Counted from the stretch's first letter, positions 1-10,415 are shown. The stretch is 64,000 bases of DNA from Proteus mirabilis ATCC 29906 (GCF_000160755.1 NZ_GG668578.1:331047-395046); one strand, 5' to 3'. Notes: generated by a model not told the origin, from the letters alone. Made by a program: numbers and translations.

Positions 1-35
1 TATTGAGCGACAGGAAACACCGAGTTAGTTAAAAA

Positions 36-80
36 ACCGCGCCTTATATCCCCGACCTGAAGGACGGGGTTTTACGGTGC
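36..80 (+). mobile_element. Possible right end of an IS200/IS605-type element (remnant)
   Basis: A compact imperfect hairpin lies at 50-69 (CCCCG/CGGGG outside, CCT/AGG inside, one A-A mismatch), set in a context of CGCGCCTTATAT before it and TTTTACGG after it. From memory this resembles the subterminal hairpin at the right end of IS200/IS605-family elements, just after tnpB. A short open frame reaches a TAG at 26-28, which could be the last codons of a transposase-associated gene lying outside the window. With only 80 bases of flank the element cannot be confirmed. The hairpin followed by TTTTA could equally be a plain terminator. Confidence 0.4.
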
Positions 81-222
81 TTTGGATAAAACGTATTGAT
101 AAAAATCAGATAATTTCGTTCATTAAAGGGATATTAGCTACGCTTTTGCAGTGGTATGATAGGCAAAATAGCCACCCTTATCTGCTGAGAAAACGGCAGA
201 ATTACTTAATCGAGACACTATC

Positions 223-801
223 ATGATAAAAAATTTACTTTGTGCCGTGTTTGCGCTGACACTGCTGGCAGGATGTGCAACACCAAGCAATAAATTATCG
301 ATTGAGCCAGTGATGTCTGTACCACCATCAGATCCAACTATGCGCCCAATTACACTTAGTATCACCAGCCAAGATAAACGACCTTCGAAAAACTTAGCGG
401 AAATGAGTCGTAATGGTAAGTTAGAGGTTTTAGTCCCCACACGTGATTTAGCTTTTCTAATGCAAGAAATCGTTCAAAAACAGATGATGGCACGTGGCTA
501 TACTTTTGGCTCTCCAGCCGCAGCTGACGTAATTGTGGTGATAAATAAACTGAACGCAGATATTAGTGAAGGAAGTCTACGCCATAATATTAGTGCTAAA
601 GCAGATATTTCCGTTGTTGTCAGCATGCCTAATGGTAGCACAAACACTAAAACCTATCGTACTAGCTACAATGTACAAGGCCCATTTGGCGCATCCAATG
701 ATAAAATAGCGGCAGCGATTAATAATGTTTTATCTGAGCTTGTCAGTGATATGGCAAAAGATCCTTCCGTCAGCCAATACATCAAATCTAACGCTCGTTA
801 A
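223..801 (+). CDS. yajG: YajG family lipoprotein
   Basis: A 192-residue envelope lipoprotein of the YajG family, whose function is unknown. The N-terminus is a lipoprotein signal peptide: a short basic start, a hydrophobic core and a lipobox LAGC with the lipidated cysteine at residue 18. The residue after it is Ala rather than Asp, so outer-membrane sorting is expected under the usual +2 rule. The rest is a small soluble domain without membrane segments. The gene sits directly upstream of ampG, as in E. coli (bolA-yajG-ampG). The start is the only ATG placed correctly for the signal peptide. Identity rests on length, lipobox and position. Confidence 0.9.
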   Translation: MIKNLLCAVFALTLLAGCATPSNKLSIEPVMSVPPSDPTMRPITLSITSQDKRPSKNLAEMSRNGKLEVLVPTRDLAFLMQEIVQKQMMARGYTFGSPAAADVIVVINKLNADISEGSLRHNISAKADISVVVSMPNGSTNTKTYRTSYNVQGPFGASNDKIAAAINNVLSELVSDMAKDPSVSQYIKSNAR

Positions 802-810
802 TTAATAAAA

Positions 811-845
811 AACGGCTTGTAAAGATAGCAAGAAACAAGCCGTTA
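811..845 (+). other. Hairpin between yajG and ampG, abutting the ampG ribosome site
   Basis: A perfect 10-bp stem pairs AACGGCTTGT (811-820) with ACAAGCCGTT (835-844). On the + strand it is followed by AAAAGGAA, the ampG ribosome-binding region, and not by a T run. It is therefore not a classical terminator for yajG. The T-rich flank lies on the other strand, where it would work as a terminator. It may stabilise the yajG message or modulate ampG initiation. Confidence 0.5.
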
Positions 846-858
846 AAAGGAATTTTGC

Positions 859-2379
859 ATGCTTCAAGCCGCCTTTAAACAGACCACTTGGTATAAATCT
901 TTTATTTTACTGTTACTTGGTTTCACTTCGGGCTTACCCCTTGCATTAACAGCAGGAACCTTACAAGCATGGATGACAGTAGAAAATATCGATTTAAAAA
1001 CGATTGGTTTTTTCTCATTGGTTGGCCAAGCTTACGTGTTTAAATTCCTCTGGTCGCCGTTTATGGATCGCTATACACCTTCATTCTTAGGCCGCCGCCG
1101 GGGATGGATGTTATTAACACAAATCGGTCTTGTGTTAGGTATTGCGGGTATGGGCTTTTTAAACCCTAGCCATCATTTATGGTGGTTAGCCTCGTTAGCC
1201 GTCATCGTCGCTTTCTGTTCTGCCTCACAAGACATCGTCTTTGATGCCTATAAAACCGATATCCTAAAAGCCGATGAACGAGGCACAGGTGCAGCAGTCT
1301 CTGTGCTGGGCTATCGAATAGCGATGCTGGTTTCTGGGGGCATGGCGCTATGGCTTGCAGATAAATATATTGGCTGGCAAAACATGTACTGGCTAATGGC
1401 TGCCTTAATGGGCATTGGTATTATCGCCACGCTATTAGCTCAGGAGCCAGAAACCGCCGTCAAACCTCCACGTACACTCTATGAAGCCGTTATAGAGCCT
1501 TTATATGAGTTTTTCTCTCGTAATAATGCATGGTTAATTTTACTACTTATTGTGCTATACAAAATGGGAGATGCCTTTGCGTTAAGCTTAAGTACCACAT
1601 TCCTTATTCGTGGCGCCGGATTTGATGCAGGTGAAGTGGGATTAGTCAATAAAACGCTTGGATTGGCAGCAACCATTGTCGGAGCCTTATTAGGCGGTTT
1701 ATTAATGCGCCGTTGGACTTTATTCAAAGCGCTGATGATCTTTGGTATTTTGCAAGGGGGGTCAAATATCGGCTATTGGTATTTAGCTATCTCTGAGCAA
1801 AATATTTATAGCATGGGAGCGGTAATCGCTTTCGAAAATATTTGTGGTGGTATGGGAACGGCGGCTTTCGTTGCTCTACTAATGACACTATGCCATCAAT
1901 CTTTTTCAGCAACACAATTCGCCCTTCTTTCCGCCTTAGCGGCTATCGGCCGTGTCTATGTTGGTCCTGTTGCAGGCTGGTATGTAGAATCCCATGGCTG
2001 GGAAGCGTTCTATCTTTTCTCTATTGTTGCCTCTGTTCCCGGTATTATTTTGCTGATGATCGCTAAAAATACACTCACTTATACGCAAAAAACTGGCGAA
2101 TTTTTACAACGAACATTATTTATTAAACAATACCGTTTAGCGATTTATGGTTTACTCTTTGCCGTATTACTATTTTTGTGTAGCTTAATATTACTTATTA
2201 TTAATTCGTTACCAAATTTAGAGATGTTTCAGTCAGTTGATTTTATACAATCTATTAATAGTGAATTATTAAGCGAGCTTACTTCTACACTCTTCTTATA
2301 TGGTGTCATTATTGGCGCCGTTAGCTTAATTATCGGGACTATTTTAGATTACTTGGCACTGAAAAAAACAGCTAATTAA
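859..2379 (+). CDS. ampG: Muropeptide MFS permease AmpG
   Basis: AmpG imports GlcNAc-anhydroMurNAc peptides from the periplasm for cell-wall recycling. In species with an inducible AmpC its substrates also feed beta-lactamase induction. The 506-residue protein (E. coli has 491) is almost wholly hydrophobic with many predicted membrane segments. The N-terminus carries the AmpG-type stretch LLLLGFTSGLPLALTAGTLQAW. A basic loop, RYTPSFLGRRRGW, follows the second or third membrane segment, as in MFS permeases. The C-terminal part holds extra hydrophobic segments typical of AmpG. The ribosome site AAAAGGAA precedes the ATG by about 7 bases. Its position next to yajG matches E. coli. Confidence 0.95.
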   Translation: MLQAAFKQTTWYKSFILLLLGFTSGLPLALTAGTLQAWMTVENIDLKTIGFFSLVGQAYVFKFLWSPFMDRYTPSFLGRRRGWMLLTQIGLVLGIAGMGFLNPSHHLWWLASLAVIVAFCSASQDIVFDAYKTDILKADERGTGAAVSVLGYRIAMLVSGGMALWLADKYIGWQNMYWLMAALMGIGIIATLLAQEPETAVKPPRTLYEAVIEPLYEFFSRNNAWLILLLIVLYKMGDAFALSLSTTFLIRGAGFDAGEVGLVNKTLGLAATIVGALLGGLLMRRWTLFKALMIFGILQGGSNIGYWYLAISEQNIYSMGAVIAFENICGGMGTAAFVALLMTLCHQSFSATQFALLSALAAIGRVYVGPVAGWYVESHGWEAFYLFSIVASVPGIILLMIAKNTLTYTQKTGEFLQRTLFIKQYRLAIYGLLFAVLLFLCSLILLIINSLPNLEMFQSVDFIQSINSELLSELTSTLFLYGVIIGAVSLIIGTILDYLALKKTAN

Positions 2380-2404
2380 GTTGCCTCAATCAATCATCTA
2401 TTCA

Positions 2405-2429
2405 AGGACAGCCTAGGCTGTCCTTTTTC
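2405..2429 (+). terminator. Rho-independent terminator of ampG
   Basis: A stem of AGGACAGCC with GGCTGTCCT and a TA loop is followed by TTTTTCT. It ends the yajG-ampG unit and faces the convergent dbpA gene. Confidence 0.9.
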
Positions 2430-2478
2430 TATGTTATCTCTTTATGCTCAAACAGAAAATAATAGGTGATATAACAAA

Positions 2479-3852
2479 TTATCTAAACAGTCTGACTTTT
2501 ACTGATTTACCTTTAATTTTACCTTGTTGAAGGCTTTTCCATACCTGTTTAGCAATGGACTGTTTTACCGCTACATAGGCATGAGTTGGATGGATATTTA
2601 TCTTACCAATATCTTCTCCACTAAACCCTAAATCTCCAGTTAATGCACCAAGGATGTCCCCTGGACGCATTTTTGCTTTTTTACCGCCATCAATACATAG
2701 TGTTGCCATTGTCGCAACCAATGGTGTGATTGATAAACCTGAAGGGGCTGATTGCCAATCCAGTTTTATATTCAACATTTCTTCCAGAGCATTGGCGCGA
2801 GGGATCTCTTCTGGTGCGCAAAAACTAATCGCTAAACCACTTTCTCCCGCTCTGGCTGTTCGTCCAATTCGATGTATATGAACTTCCGGATCGTGTGATA
2901 ATTCATAATTAATCACCATTTCTAGCGCTTTGATATCTAAGCCTCGCGCAGCGACATCTGTGGCGACTAACACTCGACAGCTACCATTAGCAAAACGGAT
3001 CAATGTTTGGTCGCGCTCTTTTTGCTCCATATCGCCATGTAACGCAAGGACACTTTGGTTGCTTTCGGTCAAAGCTTCATACACATCTTGGCAATCTCTT
3101 TTGGTATTACAAAATACCACACAAGAATTAGGTTGATGATGACTCAAAAGCTTTTGTAATAATCCCAATTTGCCATAACGGGAGATCTCATAAAATTGTT
3201 GTTCAACCGCTGGCAATTCATCCGGTGAATTAATCTCAATAGTGACAGGATCTTGTTGAATTTTTCGACTAATTTTAGCGATTTCATCCGGCCAAGTTGC
3301 AGAAAAGAGCAAAGTTTGACGTTGTGCCGACATTTGAGAAATGATGTCGCTAATATCATCAAAAAATCCCATATCCAGCATTCTATCTGCCTCATCAAGT
3401 ACCAATGTTTTTACATCAGCAAGTGTGACAGTCTGCTTGTTTAAATGATCTAATAAACGCCCCGGAGTCGCGACAATAATATGAGCAGCATGAATTAATG
3501 AATCCCGTTGAATGCTAAAAGGCACCCCACCACACAGAGTCAGAATTTTAATGTTAGGCAGAAAACGAGCCAGTCGACGTAACTCATTAGCGACTTGATC
3601 AGCTAATTCTCGAGTTGGACATAATACTAATGATTGAGTATTAAATTGTTTTGCATCAATACGTTGCAATAAACCTAAACCAAAAGCTGCTGTTTTGCCA
3701 CTTCCGGTTTTTGCTTGGGCTCGAACATCTTTCCCGGCAAGAATAGCAGGTAAAGACGCTTCTTGGACGGGAGTCATCGTTAAATAGCCAAGCTCATTAA
3801 GATTAGTAAGTTGCTCAGCAGGAAGTGCATGAAGATCAGCAAATGAGGTCAC
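2479..3852 (-). CDS. dbpA: ATP-dependent RNA helicase DbpA
   Basis: A DEAD-box helicase that is activated by hairpin 92 of 23S rRNA and acts in assembly of the large ribosomal subunit. All core motifs are visible: Q-motif region near residue 25-32, motif I AKTGSGKT at 47-54, DEAD at 153-156, SAT at 184-186 and HRIGRTAR at 327-334. The C-terminal part from about residue 385 is the DbpA RNA-binding domain, with the signature GGKKAKMRPGDILGALTGD. Its 457 residues match the E. coli protein in length and along the whole chain. In E. coli dbpA lies elsewhere, so its position between ampG and cyoA is a local rearrangement. Confidence 0.97.
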   Translation of the reverse strand: MTSFADLHALPAEQLTNLNELGYLTMTPVQEASLPAILAGKDVRAQAKTGSGKTAAFGLGLLQRIDAKQFNTQSLVLCPTRELADQVANELRRLARFLPNIKILTLCGGVPFSIQRDSLIHAAHIIVATPGRLLDHLNKQTVTLADVKTLVLDEADRMLDMGFFDDISDIISQMSAQRQTLLFSATWPDEIAKISRKIQQDPVTIEINSPDELPAVEQQFYEISRYGKLGLLQKLLSHHQPNSCVVFCNTKRDCQDVYEALTESNQSVLALHGDMEQKERDQTLIRFANGSCRVLVATDVAARGLDIKALEMVINYELSHDPEVHIHRIGRTARAGESGLAISFCAPEEIPRANALEEMLNIKLDWQSAPSGLSITPLVATMATLCIDGGKKAKMRPGDILGALTGDLGFSGEDIGKINIHPTHAYVAVKQSIAKQVWKSLQQGKIKGKSVKVRLFR

Positions 3853-4207
3853 AATAAAATTCCGAATTAATAAGAAAAAAACAGTTATCTGCCATGATAC
3901 TATCCCTTTTTTATGGTGTCGTGAGATATTTCACCTCACCTTCGTCATTTCTGTTAATTAAAACTTATTGCCATCATTATTCTTCTTCTCTCACTCTATA
4001 TTCTTTTCATTAACATACCAAAATAATAAAAACAAACTAATCAATACTAAACTTCCGATAAAGAAAACCCAGATCAATATTCTAGAATATGATCATATTT
4101 TAGATACAAAGCACTATAAAAAAACACTTTATAAATTATAGTATCAAAACAAACAGTGAGAATAATTCACACCACAAACAATACAACAGAAAAACTAATT
4201 ATACGTT
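3853..4207. other. Divergent intergenic region, dbpA / ompK-like gene
   Basis: 355 bases, very AT-rich, holding the promoters of dbpA (leftward) and of the outer-membrane channel gene (rightward). I see no long hairpin, no additional ORF with a ribosome site and no repeat here. Confidence 0.6.
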
Positions 4208-4969
4208 ATGATAAGAAAATCAATTTTATTGTTTATTACAACAACATGCACTTTACCTGCACAGGCTAATTATCTCGGTGGATTTGCTAATATCAGTATC
4301 AATTATCTTGACTGGACGACACATACCACCCATAAAACAGGCCAAACTTCCCATAAAGATGATTTTGCTTATTTAGAACTTGAAGGGGGAGCCCACTTTT
4401 CATGGGGTGAGTTTTATGGCTTTTTTGACTTAGAAAATCCTTTTAATAATCGACAAACACAGCCCGGCGATAATCAGCGCTATACCGTCAAAGGAACTAG
4501 CCGTATTTATTTAGCTGACAGTGGATTAAACCTTTATGGCCATGTATATGGTACTTGGTCACTGCCCGGAAAAGAATATGGCGGTAATTTCCATGAGGTT
4601 AATACACTTTATGGTATTGGGTATAACACACAATTAGCAGATATCTGGTTTAAACCTTTTATAGCTTTACATTATGTCGATCAAACTTATTATTCAGGAA
4701 ATAATGGCTATGTGGTTGGTTGGGTTGCCGGTTACGATTTTAACCTGGTAAATCAAAAGTTTAGCATCACAAATTGGCATGAGATGGAGTTTAATCGTAA
4801 TAAACGTTATGGCAATGGCGGAAAAAATGGCTTTAATGGAGCTGTCGCTATTTGGTGGCACCCCACGGCTTCCATTACTACAGGCATTCAATACCGCTAT
4901 GCTTATAAAAAGTTAGGAGAAAACTTTTTACAAGATGGTGTGATCTATAGCTTAAAATATAACTTCTGA
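4208..4969 (+). CDS. OmpK/Tsx-type outer-membrane channel protein
   Basis: A 253-residue beta-barrel of the nucleoside-specific channel (Tsx/OmpK) family. A Sec signal peptide covers residues 1-20, cleaved after PAQA before Asn21. The mature part alternates aromatic and polar residues in barrel-like strands, has a family-typical segment FYGFFDLENPFNN, and ends in Tyr-Asn-Phe, the usual C-terminal phenylalanine of outer-membrane barrels. Related proteins take up nucleosides or serve as phage receptors; the substrate cannot be told from the sequence. It stands alone between dbpA and cyoA with its own terminator. The first ATG after a long AT-rich leader is used. Confidence 0.85.
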   Translation: MIRKSILLFITTTCTLPAQANYLGGFANISINYLDWTTHTTHKTGQTSHKDDFAYLELEGGAHFSWGEFYGFFDLENPFNNRQTQPGDNQRYTVKGTSRIYLADSGLNLYGHVYGTWSLPGKEYGGNFHEVNTLYGIGYNTQLADIWFKPFIALHYVDQTYYSGNNGYVVGWVAGYDFNLVNQKFSITNWHEMEFNRNKRYGNGGKNGFNGAVAIWWHPTASITTGIQYRYAYKKLGENFLQDGVIYSLKYNF

Positions 4970-4990
4970 TGGCTAATTGTTAATTTTTGT

Positions 4991-5027
4991 GACAGCGAAT
5001 CACTTTTTATTCGCTGTTTGTCATTTT
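4991..5027 (+). terminator. Terminator after the ompK-like gene
   Basis: A stem of ACAGCGAAT (4992-5000) and ATTCGCTGT (5009-5017) is followed by TTGTCATTTTT. Confidence 0.8.
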
Positions 5028-5465
5028 TAGCAGTTAATAAAAAAATTTCTTCTATAATAGAAATATTCAACAAACAATCAATCTGCGATATAAAAAATCA
5101 TATAGCGATTAAATAAAGATACGAAACATCAAGATAAAACGAAATTTGCTTTCTAATACTCCTCAGACCTGTACTGTGTTTACTTTTTAGACAAAAAACG
5201 TTTTCTTACACTTTTTGCTGTAATTTTTTTTGTAAAAATATGTATTTATTTTAAAAACATGCTACTTTATGAAATTATAGTTAATTCACAATAATTAAAT
5301 TAACATTTATTTAATAGTTTAATTACTTGTGATCACATTAACACAAAAGACTAACCAATCACTTACTTACCATTACAATTGTTTACACTGTAGCAACCTT
5401 ACCGTAAAATGTCCTTACTGATACTGATGAAACAACAATAGAACCTTTATCATTTGGGTCGTTGG
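5028..5465. other. Upstream control region of the cyo operon
   Basis: About 440 AT-rich bases without a credible gene. A gapped inverted repeat at 5280-5304 (GTTAATT at 5280-5286 and AATTAAC at 5298-5304) resembles ArcA-type GTTAATTA-like boxes. In E. coli the cyo operon is repressed by ArcA and Fnr under low oxygen. The match is by eye and could be chance in such AT-rich DNA. Confidence 0.35.
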
Positions 5466-6416
5466 ATGAGACTTATGAAATACATAAAAAGTATTGGGAC
5501 ACTCTCGCTATTAGCAGCCGCTGTTCTTTTAAGTGGTTGCGATATGGCGTTAATGAATCCCAAAGGCGCTATCGGCGCTGAGCAAAAAACATTAATCCTC
5601 ATTGCGCTTGGTTTAATGTTGATTGTTGTGATACCGGTAATTCTGATGGTGATTGTTTTCGCTTATCGCTACCGTGAATCCAATACTAAAGCAACTTATC
5701 GCCCTAATTGGGCTCACTCAAATAAAATTGAGCTTGTCGTGTGGACCGTGCCGATTATCATTATCGTGATATTGGCAACCATCACATGGAAAACAACCCA
5801 TGAACTTGATCCCTATAAACCACTAGTTTCAGATGAGAAACCGGTTACCATTGAAGTGGTTTCAATGGACTGGAAATGGTTGTTTATCTATCCAGAACAA
5901 GGTATTGCAACCGTTAACGAACTGGCTTTCCCAACCAATGTTCCTGTTAATTTCAAAATTACCTCTGATTCTGTCATGAACTCATTCTTTATCCCGCGCT
6001 TAGGTGGACAAATCTATGCCATGGCTGGAATGCAAACCAAACTTCACTTAATTGCTAATGAACCAGGTGAATACCAAGGTATGTCAGCAAGTTATAGCGG
6101 ACACGGTTTCTCTGACATGAAGTTTACCGCCATTGCGACACCTGATCGTGCAGGCTTTGATGCATGGGTTGCAAAAGTAAAACAGTCATCAGATACGTTA
6201 AATACCACCGCTGCATTTGATGAACTTGCTAAACCAAGCCAGAAAAATCCAGTGACCTACTATTCAAGCGTGAAGCCGATGTTATTCCAAGAGACCATCT
6301 CTAAATTTGGTCATACAGGTCATGGCGCTCACACCGGTAGCAATCAGACTGAACACTCTGATGCAACAATGAATATGAACATGAGCCACGCGGCACATGC
6401 AGGAGCAGAGGAATAA
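5466..6416 (+). CDS. cyoA: Cytochrome bo3 ubiquinol oxidase subunit II
   Basis: Subunit II of the proton-pumping cytochrome bo3 ubiquinol oxidase of the inner membrane. The 316-residue product begins [11 protein letters not shown], which aligns with the E. coli start; the upstream in-frame TTG at 5454 is not needed. A lipoprotein signal ends in LLSGC (Cys25). Two membrane helices follow at about 45-70 and 88-108, then a periplasmic cupredoxin-fold domain that lacks the copper ligands, as expected for quinol oxidases. The last 35 residues are rich in His and Met ([16 protein letters not shown]), more so than needed for the fold. First gene of cyoABCDE. Confidence 0.96.
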   Translation: MRLMKYIKSIGTLSLLAAAVLLSGCDMALMNPKGAIGAEQKTLILIALGLMLIVVIPVILMVIVFAYRYRESNTKATYRPNWAHSNKIELVVWTVPIIIIVILATITWKTTHELDPYKPLVSDEKPVTIEVVSMDWKWLFIYPEQGIATVNELAFPTNVPVNFKITSDSVMNSFFIPRLGGQIYAMAGMQTKLHLIANEPGEYQGMSASYSGHGFSDMKFTAIATPDRAGFDAWVAKVKQSSDTLNTTAAFDELAKPSQKNPVTYYSSVKPMLFQETISKFGHTGHGAHTGSNQTEHSDATMNMNMSHAAHAGAEE

Positions 6417-6420
6417 AGGC

Positions 6421-8403
6421 ATGTTCGGAAAATTAACTCTCGATGCAATCCCGCTACAAGAACCCATTGTTGTCGTAACCCTAATCGGCATCATTCTTGG
6501 CGGTCTTGCTGTTGTTGGCGCTTTAACCTATTTCCGTAAGTGGAAATGGCTATGGAGCGAATGGTTAACCAGTGTTGACCATAAAAAAATTGGTATTATG
6601 TATATCATCGTTGCAATGGTCATGATGTTCCGTGGCTTTGCCGATGCCATTATGATGAGAAGCCAACAGGCACTCGCCTCAGCGGGTGAAGCCGGTTTCT
6701 TACCACCTCATCACTACGATCAGATTTTTACCGCACACGGCGTTATCATGATTTTCTTCATGGCAACACCTTTCGTTGTCGGTCTGATGAACCTTGTTGT
6801 ACCTTTACAAATTGGTGCGCGTGATGTGGCATTCCCATTCCTAAACTCACTGAGTTTCTGGTTCTTTGTCGTCGGTGTACTGCTTATCAATATCTCTTTA
6901 GGTATTGGTGAATTCGCACAAACAGGTTGGTTAGCTTACCCACCACTTTCGGGCTTGGAGTACAATCCTGGGGTCGGGGTCGACTATTGGATATGGAGTT
7001 TACAGATATCCGGTATTGGTACGCTTCTGACGGGGGTTAACTTCTTCGCCACTATCCTGCGTATGCGTGCACCAGGCATGACAATGATGAAAATGCCAGT
7101 GTTCTCATGGGCTGCATTATGTACTAACGTACTGATTATCGCTGCATTCCCAATTTTAACCGTCACTATCACACTACTGACGTTAGACCGCTATCTTGGT
7201 ACACACTTCTTTACCAATGATATGGGCGGTAACATGATGATGTACATCAACCTTGTTTGGGCTTGGGGTCATCCAGAAGTTTATATTCTTATTCTGCCAG
7301 TCTTTGGTGTGTTCTCTGAAGTTACCGCGACGTTCTCTAAAAAACGTCTATTCGGTTATACCTCTTTAGTCGGTGCGACCGTTGTTATCACCGTCTTATC
7401 ATTTATCGTTTGGTTACACCACTTCTTTACCATGGGCTCAGGTGCCAACGTTAATGCCTTCTTCGGTATAGCCACCATGATCATCGCTATACCCACAGGG
7501 GTTAAAATCTTTAACTGGCTGTTTACCATGTATCAGGGCCGTATCGAGTATAAAAGCCCTATGCTATGGACAATCGGTTTCTTAGTCACCTTCTCAGTAG
7601 GGGGGATGACTGGGGTACTATTAGCGGTTCCTGGCGCAAACTTTGTATTACATAACAGCTTGTTCTTAATCGCTCACTTCCACAACGTCATTATCGGTGG
7701 TGTGGTGTTCGGTTGTTTTGCTGGTATGACTTACTGGTTCCCTAAAGCATTTGGCTTCACGCTTAATGAAAAATGGGGTATCCGCGCATTCTGGTTCTGG
7801 TTTATCGGTTTCTTTATGGCCTTTATGCCACTGTATATCCTTGGCTTTATGGGTATGACTCGCCGTTTAAGCCAAAATATCAACCCAGAATTCCACCCAA
7901 TGCTGATGGTTGCTGCTGGTGGTGCCGCTCTGATTGCTCTTGGTATTGTTTGCCAAGTTATCCAAATTTACGTCAGTATCCGCGACCGCCACTTAAACCG
8001 TGATTTAACAGGTGATCCATGGGGTGGACGTACTCTGGAATGGTCAATTTCTTCTCCTGCACCTTTCTATAACTTTGCCGTTGAACCGCAAGTGAAAGCT
8101 CGTGATGAGTGGTGGGATCAGAAAGAAAAAGGTACTGCTTATCAGCGCCCTGCAAAATATGAACCTATCCATATGCCAAAAAATACCGCAGCAGGCGTCA
8201 TTATCTCTGCATTTAGCTTAGTGTTTGGCTTTGCCATGATCTGGCATATCTGGTGGTTAGCGATTGTTGGTTTCGCAGGAATGATAGTCACTTGGATCGC
8301 GAAAAGCTTCGATACAGATGTTGATTACTATGTCCAAGTACCTGAAATTGAAACCATCGAGAATAAGCATTATGAAGAACTGAAAAAAGCAGGTGTGAAA
8401 TAA
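6421..8403 (+). CDS. cyoB: Cytochrome bo3 ubiquinol oxidase subunit I
   Basis: The catalytic heme-copper subunit of 660 residues. It binds heme b, heme o3 and CuB and reduces oxygen while pumping protons. Numbering is the same as in E. coli to at least residue 110, with His106 (heme b ligand) in AHGVIM. The HPEVY motif (around 284-288), the His-His pair in WLHHFF (333-334) and the two His ligands in AHFHN (419-421) are all present. The ATG at 6421 (MFGKL) has a ribosome site GAGGAAT upstream and matches the family start; a longer in-frame start at 6397 lies inside cyoA and is rejected. Its stop overlaps the cyoC start (TAATG). Confidence 0.98.
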   Translation: MFGKLTLDAIPLQEPIVVVTLIGIILGGLAVVGALTYFRKWKWLWSEWLTSVDHKKIGIMYIIVAMVMMFRGFADAIMMRSQQALASAGEAGFLPPHHYDQIFTAHGVIMIFFMATPFVVGLMNLVVPLQIGARDVAFPFLNSLSFWFFVVGVLLINISLGIGEFAQTGWLAYPPLSGLEYNPGVGVDYWIWSLQISGIGTLLTGVNFFATILRMRAPGMTMMKMPVFSWAALCTNVLIIAAFPILTVTITLLTLDRYLGTHFFTNDMGGNMMMYINLVWAWGHPEVYILILPVFGVFSEVTATFSKKRLFGYTSLVGATVVITVLSFIVWLHHFFTMGSGANVNAFFGIATMIIAIPTGVKIFNWLFTMYQGRIEYKSPMLWTIGFLVTFSVGGMTGVLLAVPGANFVLHNSLFLIAHFHNVIIGGVVFGCFAGMTYWFPKAFGFTLNEKWGIRAFWFWFIGFFMAFMPLYILGFMGMTRRLSQNINPEFHPMLMVAAGGAALIALGIVCQVIQIYVSIRDRHLNRDLTGDPWGGRTLEWSISSPAPFYNFAVEPQVKARDEWWDQKEKGTAYQRPAKYEPIHMPKNTAAGVIISAFSLVFGFAMIWHIWWLAIVGFAGMIVTWIAKSFDTDVDYYVQVPEIETIENKHYEELKKAGVK

Positions 8404-9014
8404 TGTCAACTCAAACTTTAAATAACGCAAACGCCCATGAGCATCATGGGCACCACGATGCAGGAGCGACGAAAGTTTTCGGCTTCTGGATCTATCTAAT
8501 GAGCGACCTTATCCTGTTTGCCAGCTTATTCGCCACTTATGCGGTGCTTGTTAACGGGATTGCTGATGGTCCTTCAGGTAAAGAAATCTTTAGCCTGCCT
8601 TTTGTTTTAGTTGAAACCTTCTTACTACTGTTTAGTAGTATCACTTTTGGTTTCGCCATGCTTAGCATGAATAAAGGTAGTGTTAGCCAAGTCAATCTGT
8701 GGCTATTCGTTACCTTCTTATTCGGTTTAGGCTTCGTGGTAATGGAAGTGTATGAGTTCCATGAACTTATCGCTGAAGGTTATGGCCCAGATCGCAGTGC
8801 ATTCTTATCGGCATTCTTTGCCTTAGTATCAACACACGGTCTGCACGTAACAGCGGGATTAGTTTGGATTATTATTATGATGATCCAAGTATCACGCCGT
8901 GGTTTAACTGATGTTAATCGCACTCGTTTAAGTTGCTTAAGCCTGTTCTGGCACTTCCTTGATGTTGTCTGGATCTGTGTGTTCACCGTAGTTTATCTGA
9001 TGGGAGCGATGTAA
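8403..9014 (+). CDS. cyoC: Cytochrome bo3 ubiquinol oxidase subunit III
   Basis: Subunit III of the bo3 oxidase, 203 residues with five predicted membrane helices. It belongs to the COX3 family, which stabilises the subunit I-II core and carries no metal. The short N-terminal tail is His-rich (HEHHGHHD). Translation is coupled to cyoB through a TAATG overlap, and to cyoD in the same way. Confidence 0.97.
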   Translation: MSTQTLNNANAHEHHGHHDAGATKVFGFWIYLMSDLILFASLFATYAVLVNGIADGPSGKEIFSLPFVLVETFLLLFSSITFGFAMLSMNKGSVSQVNLWLFVTFLFGLGFVVMEVYEFHELIAEGYGPDRSAFLSAFFALVSTHGLHVTAGLVWIIIMMIQVSRRGLTDVNRTRLSCLSLFWHFLDVVWICVFTVVYLMGAM

Positions 9015-9346
9015 TGAGTCATCCAAATACTTCTCCTTCAGGCGCAAGCCACGGCAGCATGAAGTCCTATCTGATTGGCTTTATTCTGTCCGTTATCCTC
9101 ACCGTGATCCCATTTTGGATGGTGATGGAAGGAACAGCTACAACCTCAACTATCTTATGGACAGTCGTTGGTATGGCCGTCGTACAGATTGTTGTTCATT
9201 TAGTCTGTTTCTTACATATGAACACGTCCTCAGAAGAGCGCTGGAACGTTATCGCATTCCTATTCACCTTGTTGATTATCGGCATTGTTGTGATTGGCTC
9301 ACTGTGGATTATGTACAACCTGAACATCAATATGATGATGGATTAA
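9014..9346 (+). CDS. cyoD: Cytochrome bo3 ubiquinol oxidase subunit IV
   Basis: The small subunit IV (110 residues, three predicted membrane helices) of the bo3 oxidase. In E. coli it assists CuB binding and assembly. The start overlaps the cyoC stop (TAATG). The cytoplasmic N-terminus [14 protein letters not shown] is followed by the first helix near residue 20. Confidence 0.96.
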   Translation: MSHPNTSPSGASHGSMKSYLIGFILSVILTVIPFWMVMEGTATTSTILWTVVGMAVVQIVVHLVCFLHMNTSSEERWNVIAFLFTLLIIGIVVIGSLWIMYNLNINMMMD

Positions 9347-9357
9347 GAGTTGTCGCT

Positions 9358-10242
9358 ATGATTAAGCAATACCTACAAGTCACCAAACCAGGAATTATTT
9401 TCGGAAATTTAATTTCTGTGATAGGTGGTTTCCTTCTCGCCTCAAAAGGCGAGATTGACTACCCCCTATTTTTCGCGACTCTACTTGGGGTGTCTCTGGT
9501 CGTTGCTTCTGGTTGTGTTTTTAACAACTATATTGACCGTGATATTGACCGTATCATGGAAAGAACGAAGAATCGTCCATTAGTTCAAGGATTAATCGAC
9601 CCGCAAATTAGCCTTATTTATGCCTCAGTATTAGGTATTGCAGGTGTTGTGCTGCTCTATGTAGCAGCCAACCCACTTGCAATGTTTATCGCTGTATTCG
9701 GCTTTATTATTTATGTTGGGGTTTATAGCCTCTATATGAAACGTAAATCTGTTTATGGCACACTGATTGGTAGTTTATCAGGCTCTGCACCACCGGTTAT
9801 CGGCTACTGTGCTGTTAGCGGTGAATTTGATGCGGGTGCAGCAATTTTATTACTTATCTTTAGTTTGTGGCAAATGCCTCACTCTTATGCCATTGCGATT
9901 TTCCGTTTTAAAGACTACCAAGCAGCCAATATCCCCGTATTACCTGTTATTAAAGGGATCTCAGTCGCTAAGCGCCATATTATTCTCTATATTCTGGCCT
10001 TTATGATTGCAACGCTGATGCTAACTTTAGTGGGATATGCAGGGTATAAATACCTGATTGTTGCCTCTGCAGTCAGTATCTGGTGGTTGGGCATGGCATT
10101 ATCTGGTTATAAAGCAACCAATGATAAAGTGTGGGCAAGAAAATTATTTATATTTTCTATCATTGCCATTACATCATTAAGTGTAATGATGTCTGTTGAT
10201 CCCACCAGTTCAACAGAAACGGTTCTCGCTTATCTGAGATAA
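9358..10242 (+). CDS. cyoE: Protoheme IX farnesyltransferase (heme O synthase)
   Basis: A membrane prenyltransferase of the UbiA superfamily that adds a farnesyl group to protoheme, making the heme O needed by CyoB. The 294-residue protein starts [17 protein letters not shown], as in E. coli, 11 bases after cyoD; the long in-frame upstream extension overlaps cyoD and is rejected. The first Asp-rich motif [10 protein letters not shown] sits at 56-65, and the conserved [12 protein letters not shown] segment of heme O synthases follows near residue 180. Last gene of the operon, closed by a strong terminator. Confidence 0.97.
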   Translation: MIKQYLQVTKPGIIFGNLISVIGGFLLASKGEIDYPLFFATLLGVSLVVASGCVFNNYIDRDIDRIMERTKNRPLVQGLIDPQISLIYASVLGIAGVVLLYVAANPLAMFIAVFGFIIYVGVYSLYMKRKSVYGTLIGSLSGSAPPVIGYCAVSGEFDAGAAILLLIFSLWQMPHSYAIAIFRFKDYQAANIPVLPVIKGISVAKRHIILYILAFMIATLMLTLVGYAGYKYLIVASAVSIWWLGMALSGYKATNDKVWARKLFIFSIIAITSLSVMMSVDPTSSTETVLAYLR

Positions 10243-10267
10243 TGTAATTTCAATTGCAAAAAATGCT

Positions 10268-10296
10268 AATGCCAGTCAATCATGACTGGCATTTTT
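10268..10296 (+). terminator. Terminator of cyoABCDE
   Basis: A stem of AATGCCAGTCA with TGACTGGCATT is followed by TTTAG. Confidence 0.9.
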
Positions 10297-10415
10297 AGTT
10301 TAAATGCCACATTCAGCCTTATCAGTACAATTTCGTCTTTTTTTGTATCCCATTTATTGATTAACCTCGTGACAAAATACTATTACAATGAGGTATCAGT
10401 AATACGAGGTAATCC

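Noticed and set aside
5328-5337. TGTGATCACA palindrome upstream of cyoA as a CRP site
   Set aside because: CRP half-sites need a six-base spacer; here the halves abut. It is a short palindrome in AT-rich DNA.
9115-9357. N-terminal extension of CyoE into cyoD
   Set aside because: It overlaps cyoD out of frame; the family start is at 9358 directly after cyoD.
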